From the NCBI RefSeq assembly GCF_040954835.1, contig NC_090716.1, forward strand, positions 4,017,605 to 4,081,604: a stretch of DNA of 64,000 nt, written 5' to 3'. The notes beneath the pieces were generated by a model. That model searched no databases, was not told the DNA's origin, and saw nothing but the letters and a program-made list of their open reading frames with translations. The number at the start of each line of letters is the position of its first letter. Position 1 is the first letter of the stretch. A program made the position numbers and the translations under genes. The stretch is from Lepisosteus oculatus (Eukaryota; Chordata; Actinopteri; Semionotiformes; Lepisosteidae). This document shows, in pieces, positions 53,147 through 64,000 of the stretch.

Positions 53147-54225
53147 CCCTATTGCGGATTTTCCTCACACATACACTTATCCTGCAGCATTCTGCTGCTT
53201 CTGCTCTACGGGCCTGACATGAGCCCCTTTGTAAGAGGATCTGATGTCTTCATGTTGCCTTGCCCTTTGTTAAAGAGTTCCTCAGGTGGGTTAGCTCAGA
53301 CAATGACCTGCCCTGCCAGCCCCCAGGAGAGAACTAACAGGCTGCAATTCTGATGGCACACTCGTGGAATCGATAGAAAGCGAAAGGCAGGAGTGGAAGA
53401 GGAAAGGGCATGACTTTTACAGCTCTCACTGGAGAAGCAGTGTCCAGCAGGGCCCAGTGAGGACTCTTATTTAAGAGGGATTATACTACTTTCCAAAGAA
53501 GGGCGCTTCTGAAGGAAAGCACAGAGAGGGTGTGAGTGTGGCAGTACTGCCTCTTGCAGTCAGAACTTGTGAGGTGGATTCTGATACTCCAAGCAAGTCC
53601 AAGGGGATTAGAGAAAACTGCCAGGCTTCAGAGGAGAGTCTGCAGGATGTTATCTTTGTGCTGAGATCCCACGGAAGGTAATTGTGAATAATTGCCTCCT
53701 AACGGCAGACCTGGTGTCGAGACGGGAGGATACCTCTCCATTTCTGTCTGTTCGTCTTTGCTCCTGGCAGGCTTGCCTGCCGAAGCTCTCTCTCTCTCAG
53801 TGACAGATCAGGTGCTGTTTCTCGGCTCGTGGCCCATCGGCGGCACCTCGGCCGGCAGGAGAAATGGATTTCAAGCAATAAGGCGGCTCGATATATTGCC
53901 GGGGGAGGAGAGCCATCCCGAGCTCCTTCAGCGCCTGATTTACGACGCAATTATTCATCTCAAATTGCTCGGAACACTGCCGCCCGCTTCAACACCAGCG
54001 GTGTGATAAATGAAAAACAAAGGCAAGCAAAACACACAAGCAAAACAAAAACAAAAAAACACTGTGTAGCAGTTCTTTTCTGAGTGCTTGTGTGAACAAT
54101 ACTCCTGGCACATGTTTTTCTAAGATCAGGTGTCAGTCCCAGTTATCTACGAGTTTCCCACTGCTACGATTATCTCTTTTCTTAACTGTGCTGAATGAGC
54201 TTCAGATTCATCACCCTTCAGTAGT
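53147..54225. other. intergenic sequence between the direct repeats
   Basis: Mostly unique. 53,690-54,000 has a balanced composition with open frames on both strands but no domain or splice pattern I trust. Confidence 0.35.
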
Positions 54226-54310
54226 ACAGGTGTACAGGATTACAGGAGAATTGGCTAACAGGAGGACAGGAGTACAGCAGTACAGGAATACAGGAGTACA
54301 GTTCATAAAT
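54226..54310. repeat. ACAGG-type minisatellite, left part
   Basis: Degenerate 7-9 base units (gtacaggtgt, acaggagt, acaggaat) occur before the inserted direct repeat. Confidence 0.8.
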
Positions 54311-54328
54311 AATTACTAAGAAAATAAA

Positions 54329-54690
54329 GACACACTTAGCGTGCACTGAGAATATATTCAAAAGAATTAAATAGCAGCGGTCAGAGTAAAAAGCGATCAA
54401 TCCCATCAGTTTGAATTTTACAGATATCCACCGTGTTAAGAACACCACTGAAAAGTGAAATTGCATTGCAATAGTGTATATTTATATGATATGTTTGTAA
54501 AATAATGTACTCAACAATGGTAAAAAAAATAAGTGAGAAGATGCAATAAGCTTATATTGGGATAAGGTGGCTCAGGTGCTTTCATTGAAAGGCAGTGTTT
54601 AATTATAATGCCCCAGTGAGGAAGGAATGTAACCTGCCCTTGATTAACCTGCTGGGACCCGAACGGACTGTATAACTGCATGGGAGTGCA
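54329..54690 (+). repeat. 0.35-kb direct repeat, copy 2, inside the minisatellite
   Basis: It shares tcagagtaaaa.gcgatcaatcc, tttgaattttacagatatccaccgtg and attgggataaggtggctcagg with copy 1. ACAGG-type units flank it on both sides. Confidence 0.9.
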
Positions 54691-54928
54691 GGAGAACAGC
54701 AGTACAGGTGAACAGGTGAACAGGTATGCAGGTGTTCAAGGGTACAGGTGTACAAGTCAACAGGTGTGTGGGTGTACAGGTGAACAAGTGTACAGGAGTG
54801 CAGGTGTACAGTGAACAGGTGTGTAGGAGTGTAGGTGTGCAGCAGTAGAGGTGAACAGGTGCACAGGTTTGTACAGTAGGTGTTAAGGTGTGTATAGGTG
54901 TAAAGGTGAACAGGTGCACAGGTCGGCG
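54691..54928. repeat. ACAGGTG-type minisatellite, right part
   Basis: About 28 degenerate units of 7-9 bases (acaggtgt, acaggtga, gcaggtgt). The minus strand reads threonine/cysteine/proline-rich nonsense peptides (HLYTCTP-like), which are shadows of the repeat. Confidence 0.92.
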
Positions 54929-54959
54929 TACTAATCATGCAGAGGGGTGAGGTGCTCAC

Positions 54960-56200
54960 AGGAGAGAGGGAGAGGCATCAGCTAGACAGACTTGTGGATA
55001 AAGAGGAAGAGAGGAAACGTCTTCCCCATTAGCGTGAAGAAGAGGAGGGAAGCCTGGTTAAAAGTGACAGGGACAGGCCAATGATGAAGTTGCACGGTAG
55101 ATAGAAGGCACTCCTGTGGTTTTACAACGGTTCCACATCGAGGACCATTAAAGCTTCATTAGGGACATGACTTGATTCTATGATTGTTTTCTTGAAACAA
55201 TTAGAAGGCGGAAGGCAAACTAACCGAATACTCATTCTATTTTCTTTTTTTTTTTCCTTTTAAACTCTGTTGTTCCCGTGTATAGCCCACGACCCCACAA
55301 GGGGAATTTCTCATCAGCACCATCTGTTTCATGAGCACGAGCATCAATAATTGAAATTCGCTCACCAACATCTGAAGGGCGAGTGTAATGAGGTGCTGGT
55401 GCCAGATGACTCTTTGAGGTTCTCTCTTATTACCAGTTATTTCAACACTGTGGGTGGAGCTTTGCACGAGCTTTCCTCTCCTCTGAGGCTCTCAATGTAT
55501 TTATCTCAGAAGGAGGGCCAATGCTAACTCCCCCCAGTTCTCTAACGGGATAGGACTTCACTTCAGTTAATTGTAAAGTTAATGAGGACTTCCAGGTGTT
55601 AAAGAGGAGGTACACTTAAGCTACAGATGATGTTTTTTTTGCACACCATTGTCAAGCGGATGCCATTCATTCAGAAAGCCTAGTTGCAGACAGTGCTCTC
55701 TGGAGGAATACGTGCTCTTGTCTGCTGCTGTTAGTTAGGTGCACTGGATCAGCTGAGACTGAAATTATTGCGCCAATAATTAATGCAAAGTCTTTCTGCT
55801 CTCTACTCATTGATAATTAAAGCTTTGTGTAAAATCTGCATCAATATACTTCTCAAGATGCAGGGGTGCAGGATGCAACACTGAATTAATGCAATATGTA
55901 ATACAATATAGCACCTGGCTGATCTTCTCTAGACTGATTGCTTTTGGTCTTTTTGGAACATGCTGACTTTTATTCTACACTCGCAGTTCTGTCCTGGTGA
56001 TCTGCACACCTGCTTACTTGATCTAAAAAGTGGTTTCAAATTAATATTTACATTTTGTTTTTAGTCACAAGTTTGGGATTTTTTATTTCACAAAATACAG
56101 CGGTTATAAAGCACCAAGATATTTAAGGGCGGGGATCAAACAGTTCACATGAATATCATTATTAAGTCAATGAAAGGTGCTACTGTGTAACTGGAACAGA
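54960..56200. other. intergenic, AT-rich, repeat-poor
   Basis: No gene or interspersed repeat recognised in about 1.2 kb. Unique AT-rich blocks such as 55,260-55,460 could be conserved non-coding sequence, but that cannot be tested here. Confidence 0.35.
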
Positions 56201-56261
56201 AACCAACAGGACCAGGATTGAAAAGCACTGTTGTCCCCCATACTGTACATGAAGTGATCGT

Positions 56262-56705
56262 CACGACCGCCAACCTGCCCAGACCAGCTCCCAGGAGAGC
56301 TGACCAGTGCCAGCAGAGGGGCGATGATGACAAACACCGCCGCATGTGTTAACTCAGCACCAGACGCCCTACCGTGTGGCCGGCTGCAGTATTTAAGCCA
56401 TTCAAACCCGCTTCTTGCTGCTTGGTATTGAGTCTACTCCTTGAGAGCTCTACCTGGCATTTATTCTGTACCTCGCGCTTCTCTGGATCCTGGGCTTCCC
56501 TTTTGCCTTTTGATTGTGGACCCCTCCTCCCGTTTCGGATTGTTTGCCACTATTTGTACTTCCTGGATTTCGAACCACCTTTCTCCTCTTGACCACGGAC
56601 TCACCTGACATACTGGATTGTTTGCCTGCCTCAACACCTACCTACTCCTGCGTCTGCACAGGATCCACATATCTCTTCATTGGGAATTCCTCATACAGTA
56701 ATAGG
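56262..56705 (+). mobile_element. possible solo LTR of a Gypsy-like retroelement
   Basis: A G+C-rich start (cgtcacgaccgccaacctgcc...gcagaggggcgatgatgac) is followed by a TATA-like agtatttaagcc. A T/C-rich run typical of fish Gypsy LTR R/U5 regions then follows (ccttttgattgtggac, cctggatttcgaacc, tgacatactggattg, ctgcctcaacacc). No internal gag/pol is seen, so if real it is a solo LTR. The ends are not fixed. Confidence 0.35.
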
Positions 56706-56709
56706 TGGT

Positions 56710-58920
56710 GCCATGAAACTCTTCTCCACACCAACAGCCAGGCCTTCAAAGCCTCAAGTGGGGTTGCGTATTTGATCTTTCTTCAGGGGAAAAAAAAAGT
56801 TTCTTTCAGCAAGTTTCAGGGCAGCTGTCTGTTTAAGACCCAGCTCATCTCGTCTTCGCTTCTCACTTTGTCTCAGTAATCCAGCGACGCCCTGGCTGAG
56901 GTGCCAGCTCTGGGAGAAGGTGTGACAGGAGATGTGAAAGACCGTCTGAAGCACAGATTCTACCTCCTGGTTTCCTAGCAACAGCACATTAAAAAAATAA
57001 AACTGCGCACGTAATGCTTCAGAAGAATGACTGGTGTTTTCTTCTACTGGCAGTTTCACTTCGTTTCTTATTTCTTGTTCTTTAAAAACTCATATTAATC
57101 CATTCAGTCTGTGTTATTTCACATTAAGATGCCTCAGCTGCTTGTATGCATGTGCCTAGATTCTAATGAGCGAGGCAGAAATGTGAGAACATTTGCTGGC
57201 AGATGATGTGGGGGCATCCCCAGAGTGGAAAATACATATATTTCTACACAGTCATCTTCTATTTCAAATCCAAAAGGGACACAAATCATTGTTTTTGGTC
57301 TATTTTCACCCAAGGTGGAGTTTCATTTGAGTGGGGTGTTGAATAATCAACATACAATGAACATCAGAATGGGGTCCCTCAAAGACAAGAGCACAAACCT
57401 GTGTGTGGTGCCACGGATCTTATTCAAAAAGTGGGAGGAAAGTGGGTGATGTTGTTATGTCATTTATCTTCAATGAGGTTCCAGCCCATCAACCAATCAT
57501 GTTGATGTCAACATGAGGATATCGTGATCAGACTGAGTCTCACACACACATCGAAAGCATGGGACTGAAGATGTCCTTGTACCTGACACCAGCACAAGAT
57601 TGGATTTTTTAGCGACCACTCCAACATGCAGTCTACCTACTGCATTGGCCACCTTAATTTAAGGGGCGCCAAGACCGTTAACAGCACAAAAAGTTCTCTA
57701 TCCTAAAAACCACCAGTGAACCCTCAGACCAGCACAAGCCAGACAGACCAGATAATGGTAGTCTAATTCCTTTAAAAACAACATTCCACCATCACCTACT
57801 TATAAAAAGAACAGAATACAAAAAAGGTATCTTGAAGGGACACACACTTACAAAGACAAATGAACCCCATGGAACCCAGTAACCCAAATCCGATGTCCCA
57901 GAAGAGAAATCCAGCAGATTATTAGTCCCAGAACAGCTCCGTGCAGTAGCCTGACATGCCTCCTCCTGCCACATTGAAAAAAAAAATCAAAGTCTGTCCA
58001 GTCCTTCGATTTTTCTAAGTATTCTTCTTAGATCAACAGTCTCCAACTGTACATCTCATGACCCTCCCCCTAATCTGCCTCTCTACAGTAAACACAGGGT
58101 TAATAACAGCCTTTCCGGTGTGGTGTCAAAGCCAGTGCGATGTCAATAGTCGAGACCAGCCATGACAGGATTTCTGTCAAGAGAAATATCGATGTGGCCT
58201 GCCCTCCTGTTATCTGTGTCACAACGCACCAGGCAACTTTTATACAGAACGCCTAAACTGTTTAATTCAGCCTGGTCCTGCTCTTCTTTCTTACCGTTAA
58301 TATGGTTTCTGGCGAGATAAGGAAAGCAGAATGCTTCATCATTTTAATGCTGATAGCAAATATAAGATAATTAAATATTTAATTCGGCTTGTGTTGTTGA
58401 CATTTGATGCAGAGATTATTAGTTTGCTGCCGGTGTAATATACTGAGATTCAGTGCAATCTGAAAAGTTGCTTATTATCTTTATTGCCTTGTTCTCTGCA
58501 CCTCAACAGAGAAGTGAAAATGGCTGTAGTAAATCTTAGATGCAGCCCTGTGAGAAATACTGCACTGTTTTTTGCAGAGCAAAACAAACATTTGACACAG
58601 GAGCAGTATATGCAGCAGATTAAGGAATTTATTTTAAGAATCATATTTGCATAACATTCGCAACACATACAGTATGAGCGCATAAAGGATTCAGCAAAGG
58701 CAAAGGCATGCTAATACTAACTTTAAGATCACAGTTGATTAAAAAAAAAACTGCCCTGAAACAGACAAGAGAGATTTTCAGGTTCAATTGAATGACCAGA
58801 TTACACACTCTTGTCTCACACATAATAAAAATTGAAGGTGCAAATAAATCCAACATTTAAAAAAGGAATGAAGAAGATTTCATCTTCAGAAGATCTTTAT
58901 TGAACAAATGATTTTGCATG
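56710..58920. other. intergenic, no gene recognised
   Basis: AT-rich sequence without recognised repeats or coding exons. Scattered ORFs of 60-120 codons show no family signature. Confidence 0.35.
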
Positions 58921-58921
58921 A

Positions 58922-59266
58922 AAAAATAATAATAATAATAATAATAATTGCTTACACTTATATAGCGCTTTTCTGGACACTCTACTCAAAACACATTACA
59001 GGTAATGGGATCCCCTCCACCACTGCAGCCCCACCTGGATGATGCTCCTGTCCTCTCCCCACACACCAGCTCTCAGTGGGGAGGAGAGCAGAGTGATGAA
59101 GCCAGTTCACAGATGGGGGTTATTAGGAGGACATGATCGGTAAGGCCCAATGGGAAATGTGGCCAGGACTCTGGAGTTACACCCCTACTCTTTTCGAAAA
59201 AAGGCCCTGGGATTTTTAATGACCGCAGAGAGTCAGGGCCTCGGTTTTACGTCTCATCCGAAGGAT
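58922..59266 (-). mobile_element. 5S-derived SINE, 3' part (copy 9)
   Basis: Inverted copy with an AAT tail, cttatatagcgcttttctggacactc, accagctctcagtgggg, cacccctactcttttcg and gttttacgtctcatccgaagga. It is truncated before the 5S head. Confidence 0.88.
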
Positions 59267-60294
59267 AAGATAAGAAAATGCCTTTTTTAAACCTTAACTG
59301 GTTGCTAATTTTAAAGTACCAGTAAAGCCTGCAGCACTGCAGCCTTCACTGTGGGACTCATTCCTGGTTTTGAATGCTGCTCAGTGCTGAGCTAACAGTA
59401 TGTGCTCAGAACCTACAGAAGCCGCGCTGTCCTTCTGCACTGATGCTAGGTGCCAAGCCGTGACACAGCGAGAGAACTTACTGACAGCATGCCCGCAGGG
59501 ACCTCCAGAGAGATACTGGGGAGATACAGGGGGAGACTGCATGAACAGACAATCACATCACATGGAATTAAGGGGACAAACCCCACTGGCACGTCACTAA
59601 GAGAGCTAATCTGTTTCCATCCCAGGTTCGCTGGCTCATCTCCTCTCTGCAGAATGTCTGCAATGCATATTTTTCACCTGACCATTATAAACATTCACAA
59701 CGTGAATGGATGACTGTATCTTCAGAATTTGGTTCGCCTGAGCCCAACTCAGCAGCTGTTATTCAAAGTGACATTCAGCAAGTGACCAAAAAAAACACTG
59801 CCTTCAGATCCAACTAATATAGTGTGAAGAGCTGAAAAAAAAATTGCAAAGGATTATCCCAATTATATTTCTTTAAAGGATTACTGAAGTGAAAGAGTAA
59901 AAATGTGCCCAGTTTTTGTGTCCTTTCAGTGTGAAATGTATAACACACACTCACCCGCAGGGAGGGAAGGACTTAAGAGTTAGGGTCCTGCTCATCAGTC
60001 AGAACGCTGTCACGGTATTGATTTTAAGATAGACTTCAGTGTAAGTGACTTTTGCCTGGCCTCTTTGAGCAAACACTACATAACGCCAGCAGCGACACAG
60101 TTAATCTCAGGATCCCCAGATATAAACTTTCCCTCTTTTTTGCTCTGGGTTTAATCACAGTCTACAAAAGAGATGTTCTGTTAGGAACAGTGTGTTTAAT
60201 GTTGGTCACCACGTGCTCTGGAATGGAGACAAGCACGGAGGTATGTTTCTGCGAATGCCCAGCTCCAGCAGGCTGATAGATCAGGATCTTTTTT

Positions 60295-60650
60295 AGCCTT
60301 GAACCAAGAAGACTAAGAGGGCACCTGTTTCAAGGGTTCAAAATCCTCAGAGGCACTGACAAAGGCAACCCAAACGGATGTCTTCAGAATCGACAGTCAA
60401 ACACGAACCAGGTGACATACAAGTGGAAACGGTGAACATGTCAAATTGAGAATGGGGGCCCTTATTTTCCCAAAGGGTGTCTGGGAGAAGCCAAACAGCC
60501 ATGTTGTTGAAGCCGATACCCTGGTTTCCTCCTCTTAACCGGCAGGATGAGATTCTGGGATCAATTAGCTACTAATGACCAAATCGGTGGTTCATTGAGC
60601 TGGAATGGGCCAAGCGGTCTCCTCTTGTGTGACCAGATTTCTTAGCTCTC
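60295..60650 (+). mobile_element. LINE 3'-end remnant (copy 6)
   Basis: It begins with caagggttcaaaatcctcagagg and gacagtcaaacacgaaccagg, followed by agaatgggggcccttattttcccaaaggg, then gttgttgaagccgataccctgg, gatgagattctgggatcaattagctactaatgacc and ggaatgggccaagcggtctcctct. The order matches 35,955-36,486 and makes it the second best copy in the window. Confidence 0.75.
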
Positions 60651-63600
60651 CTCCTTCCCCACCCATTCGACATTTATTTATTACTAATCAATTGAATTGA
60701 TCAACGAATGATCAATTCGTCTCTCCCCCATGACCTCACAGCTGCGTGAGAGCGAAGGGTTTATCCAGGAGCCCTGGCCTGGATGACTGGAGCCACGCTG
60801 AGAACGGAAGACAGGTCACACCAGTGCATACCTTGAGTAAGCATAGAAGACAGATATGAAAAACAGTTCCCCGCGCAATATTTCTTTCAAGAACTTCAAA
60901 TCGCTATATTTAATCACACCATTTTCTGAAAAGCGAGGGATTGTGCTCAGAATTCATAAGAGGGACCCACCTAACATCAAGAAAAAGATGAGCACTTGTA
61001 GATGGTACAATCATCTTGTCAGCGCAATTCCGTTTCAATGGCTGCCTGTTCTCTTGCAATCCAACTCTCCCCAGAGCGCATTTGCATGCAGCCCTGTGCT
61101 GCTACAACAGCTATAGTGACAAATAAGAACACCTGCCTCTGCTGTTCAGTGGAGCTTACAACTCAATCTTCACCTCCCCTATTTGTGTAATGAAGCAATT
61201 TTCCTGAAGCACGATTCACATCGCATCATGCAGTACAGTTGTGCGGTATGTGCCTCTGAATTTAATAGTGCTCTTGTTGCAGGAGAAATTGCTAGTAATT
61301 GCTGTCGGAGGCTGAGAAACGATTGAGATTTTTTTCTTCGATATCTCCAGGCTATCAATTCAGTTATAGAGTGCTGTGCAGTTGTGTTAAAAATCCTTTC
61401 ATGCGCTCTTGCTGATACACGGACAAAAGCAAACCTCAGCAAAGGTCAATTGAAACATTAGCTAATGACAAAGGGTGAGGATGAAATAAGACTGCAGTTA
61501 TTCAAACTACCTGTCAGCCAGGTACCTCCTGAATTCAATTCACTCTTCAGACTTGTTGCTCCCTAGAAAACTCAGGTGCAGCAGTATTGCATTTTGTAGC
61601 GAGTTTTGGAATTTTAGCACCATACCTACATATTTTAAAAATAATAAATAATAAGAAAAAGCTCAATTCAATTTAATAGAGCTAAAAATATATCAGCTCT
61701 TTGAATCAGTTTTAGCAGTCGAACTAGCTCAGTGTGGTAAATGTGGACTAGTTTGGTTTGTAGCCTTTCTTATGTCCCAATGCGATTCATCTTGTTTTTA
61801 AAATAACTTATGTTGTTGCTCTTAATGTGCCAAAAGTAAACCACACCTCCAGTTGTTAAACTGGGAAACCTGTGATTCTCCACTTACTGTAAATACTTGT
61901 CAATTTGTAATGGTGCTTTGTCAGAGCACCTTGTCTGTCAGCACCCTGGGTGTAGGTGATTAGCTTTTCCTCTGTAATTACAGGGCTTTGTCATCGATTT
62001 ACACTTACACTTACACTTCCCCTCAACAAGATAACTGCTTCCTGTCTTCTGACGTTTGACTGGGTCCACAGGATCAATAGCGCTTGTTATGGAGTCAGTA
62101 CATCAGCTCCAGCTACAGGAGTTGGCAGGCTAGCAAGCTTGCTGCTGTTCTCTGACATTGTGCCTTATCAGCATCTAACTCGGGCCTTTTAAACTCCTCG
62201 CTTGCTAAAGACTCATCAACAGCATCTTTCTTGTTCCATTTTAAACTCCTCCTCCTCGATCTCACCATTTGTAGCCTTTTGTTTCCTCAGTTCAAAAACA
62301 GACGATGATGTTACATCAGTTCCAAGGTGCACTACAAGACATTTTCAGCCCGCAAACGAGAATCGTTAGAATTGTCCGATTAATCAAACATTTGTCCAAT
62401 TAGAGAGTCTGTGGGCCCAGAGGGACTGACTCATCCGCCAGCAGCCTGTTAGAAACCCGACACTCCAATTTTTTCCGCTGGCTAAAATAAAAAATCCGCT
62501 GGAAAAAAAGAGTCCTTTGGGAAGAAAAAAATAACACATCAAGCCTCATGCTGGCAAACTAATTTAATCCAGGCTTTGAGTTTAACACCTATATAAAATG
62601 AATTAGATATGTTATATTTTTCATGCTAGGAAGTCACACTTCCTGAATGCAGCACAGCATTTCAATATAAATTTAAACTGCATCCTTTCAGGGAGACCCA
62701 GTCAATTACTTCATAGGCAGCGAGTGTGATTAAGGCCAGGGACAATACCCATTATTCAGGTAATGCGAATGCAGTGTGAAGGAGACAAAGTGAAATGGTT
62801 TTTCTTCCACAGATTTCACTGTCACGATAATGTCAGTCTTATTGTATAATTAAATTAGGTCATTCCTTAACAACGATTCAAAACACGTCGAGTTTCAGAA
62901 GCCACTAAATATTGTATGTTAATCCTGGGAGTTTTCTGGGGAAGCTCAATCCTGTTCTGCTGATTTCTTTCACCACTACAAAATATAAAGGAGCCAAAAT
63001 AATTACACACAACAATGTCCTTGGGACGTCAAGAAACCAGATAGTAAATATTAAAGTCAACACTGGTTCTGCTCAGGAATGATGGCGTTCCTTACTGACA
63101 GTGACGAGTGGCAAGGTTGCACTAATTGGAGCACAAGCATGCACCCAGTGTTCGTTCCTGACTATTTCAGTGGGAGTAAGCTGTGCTCTAATGGATGAAA
63201 GAATTAACCTTACTCTTTTACTGTATGGTCACGGTACTTATTAATCACAGTACGGCAACACTGCCTTTAGAAACACTGCAGGCTGCTTGATTGCCATATT
63301 AGAACAGTTTCTTTTTGAGAAAAACATTCTGATCTGTTCATGGAACTTTGAAAGACAAGAGAGCTTGACTAAGAGGTTTATATTTTTAGAACTGTTCACT
63401 CTTCTGCAAACATTGTTTTCCCTGTTTTATTTACATGGGTGTGGAACACTTCAATACAATGGTGACAAATATCTAATAAACTCTGATTTAAGGCAGACGG
63501 CAAGTCACCAGATCACTGGTGACCACTTTCTCTACATTCCTGGGGAAATGTCTTTTGATTACATTGCGATTTGCATGTGCCTGAAAACCAGTCGAGTTTT

Positions 63601-64000
63601 AGCACACCAGAAATCTGTTTTCAGATCAGTTACAGCTACTCGAGCTGACTGAAATTAATATAGAATTAAATCAGAGATGACACACAGGACATCCAGCTGA
63701 AACTTGAATGAAGCATCTTCTCCAGTTCGTTACTATGAGCCCATCATTATTTGAAATATGGTTTCTGAACTGATAGCTTTGCTCATTACAGATTTGGTTG
63801 ACGTGTATAGATACTCCTGTTCCTTTCAAGAAGACTTGGGAGATACTTGAAATATTTTATTGCTGTTCCATATATCAAAATTTGCTCGTTACTTTGCCAG
63901 AGTGATTAAATTTTGTGCTAGATACAGTGTGTGTCCCACTGCCAATCATATATTCCTGTGAGGTGCACTTTAAGGAGATAGATAAAACAAAACATATTAA
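60651..64000. other. intergenic, AT-rich, repeat-poor right edge
   Basis: No exon with matching splice signals, RNA gene or repeat family could be supported in 3.3 kb. An open frame at 63,287-63,652 has no signature and lies in AT-rich sequence. Confidence 0.4.

Noticed and set aside
54603-54959. threonine/cysteine/histidine-rich repeat protein
   Set aside because: Translation of the ACAGGTG minisatellite; no start context, splice sites or domain.
1-64000. CRISPR arrays, bacterial operons or phage-like systems
   Set aside because: The window is clearly vertebrate nuclear DNA. The tandem repeats present lack unique spacers.

Overview
This is vertebrate nuclear DNA, most likely from a ray-finned fish. 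It contains two multi-exon genes, FNBP4 and NUP160, on the minus strand, followed by a six-cysteine astacin protease of the fish hatching-enzyme type on the plus strand. All three were rebuilt exon by exon from splice sites, reading phase and protein similarity recalled from known families; no database search was run. Introns are short to moderate and loaded with fish-type interspersed repeats. The many introns kept in the astacin gene would suit a lineage outside the intron-poor teleost hatching-enzyme copies (gar- or bowfin-like), but the species cannot be settled from the window.

Layout. 1-400: gene-free edge. About 400-13,500: FNBP4 (minus), 17 coding exons giving a 921-residue protein with two WW domains, a long polyproline stretch and a lysine-rich tail. 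13,500-14,780: short intergenic gap holding a truncated SINE and one copy of an unexplained 0.2-kb repeat. 14,780-40,080: NUP160 (minus), 35 coding exons giving 1,399 residues, a Y-complex nucleoporin. FNBP4 and NUP160 are tandem neighbours in the same orientation, as I recall for the human locus. 40,080-43,200: divergent intergenic interval with an old LINE reverse-transcriptase remnant. 43,200-50,450: the astacin gene (plus), with a TATA box and 10 coding exons giving 298 residues with signal peptide, propeptide, zinc motif and Met-turn. 50,450-64,000: no gene recognised; it holds SINEs, a pair of 0.35-kb direct repeats, an ACAGGTG-type minisatellite, a possible solo LTR, a LINE tail and long unique AT-rich sequence.

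Functionally, FNBP4 and NUP160 are housekeeping genes (actin/splicing-linked WW adaptor; nuclear-pore scaffold) with CpG-rich starts. The astacin gene is expected to be tissue- and stage-restricted (secreted, TATA promoter). The three genes do not form one pathway. The most notable non-gene structure is: a 5S-rRNA-derived SINE family (nine copies), a decayed duplicate of a NUP160 coding exon inside a neighbouring intron, a paired 0.2-kb repeat flanking the 3' end of NUP160, a minisatellite interrupted by a copy of a nearby unique segment, and a terminal astacin exon contributing only 14 coding bases.
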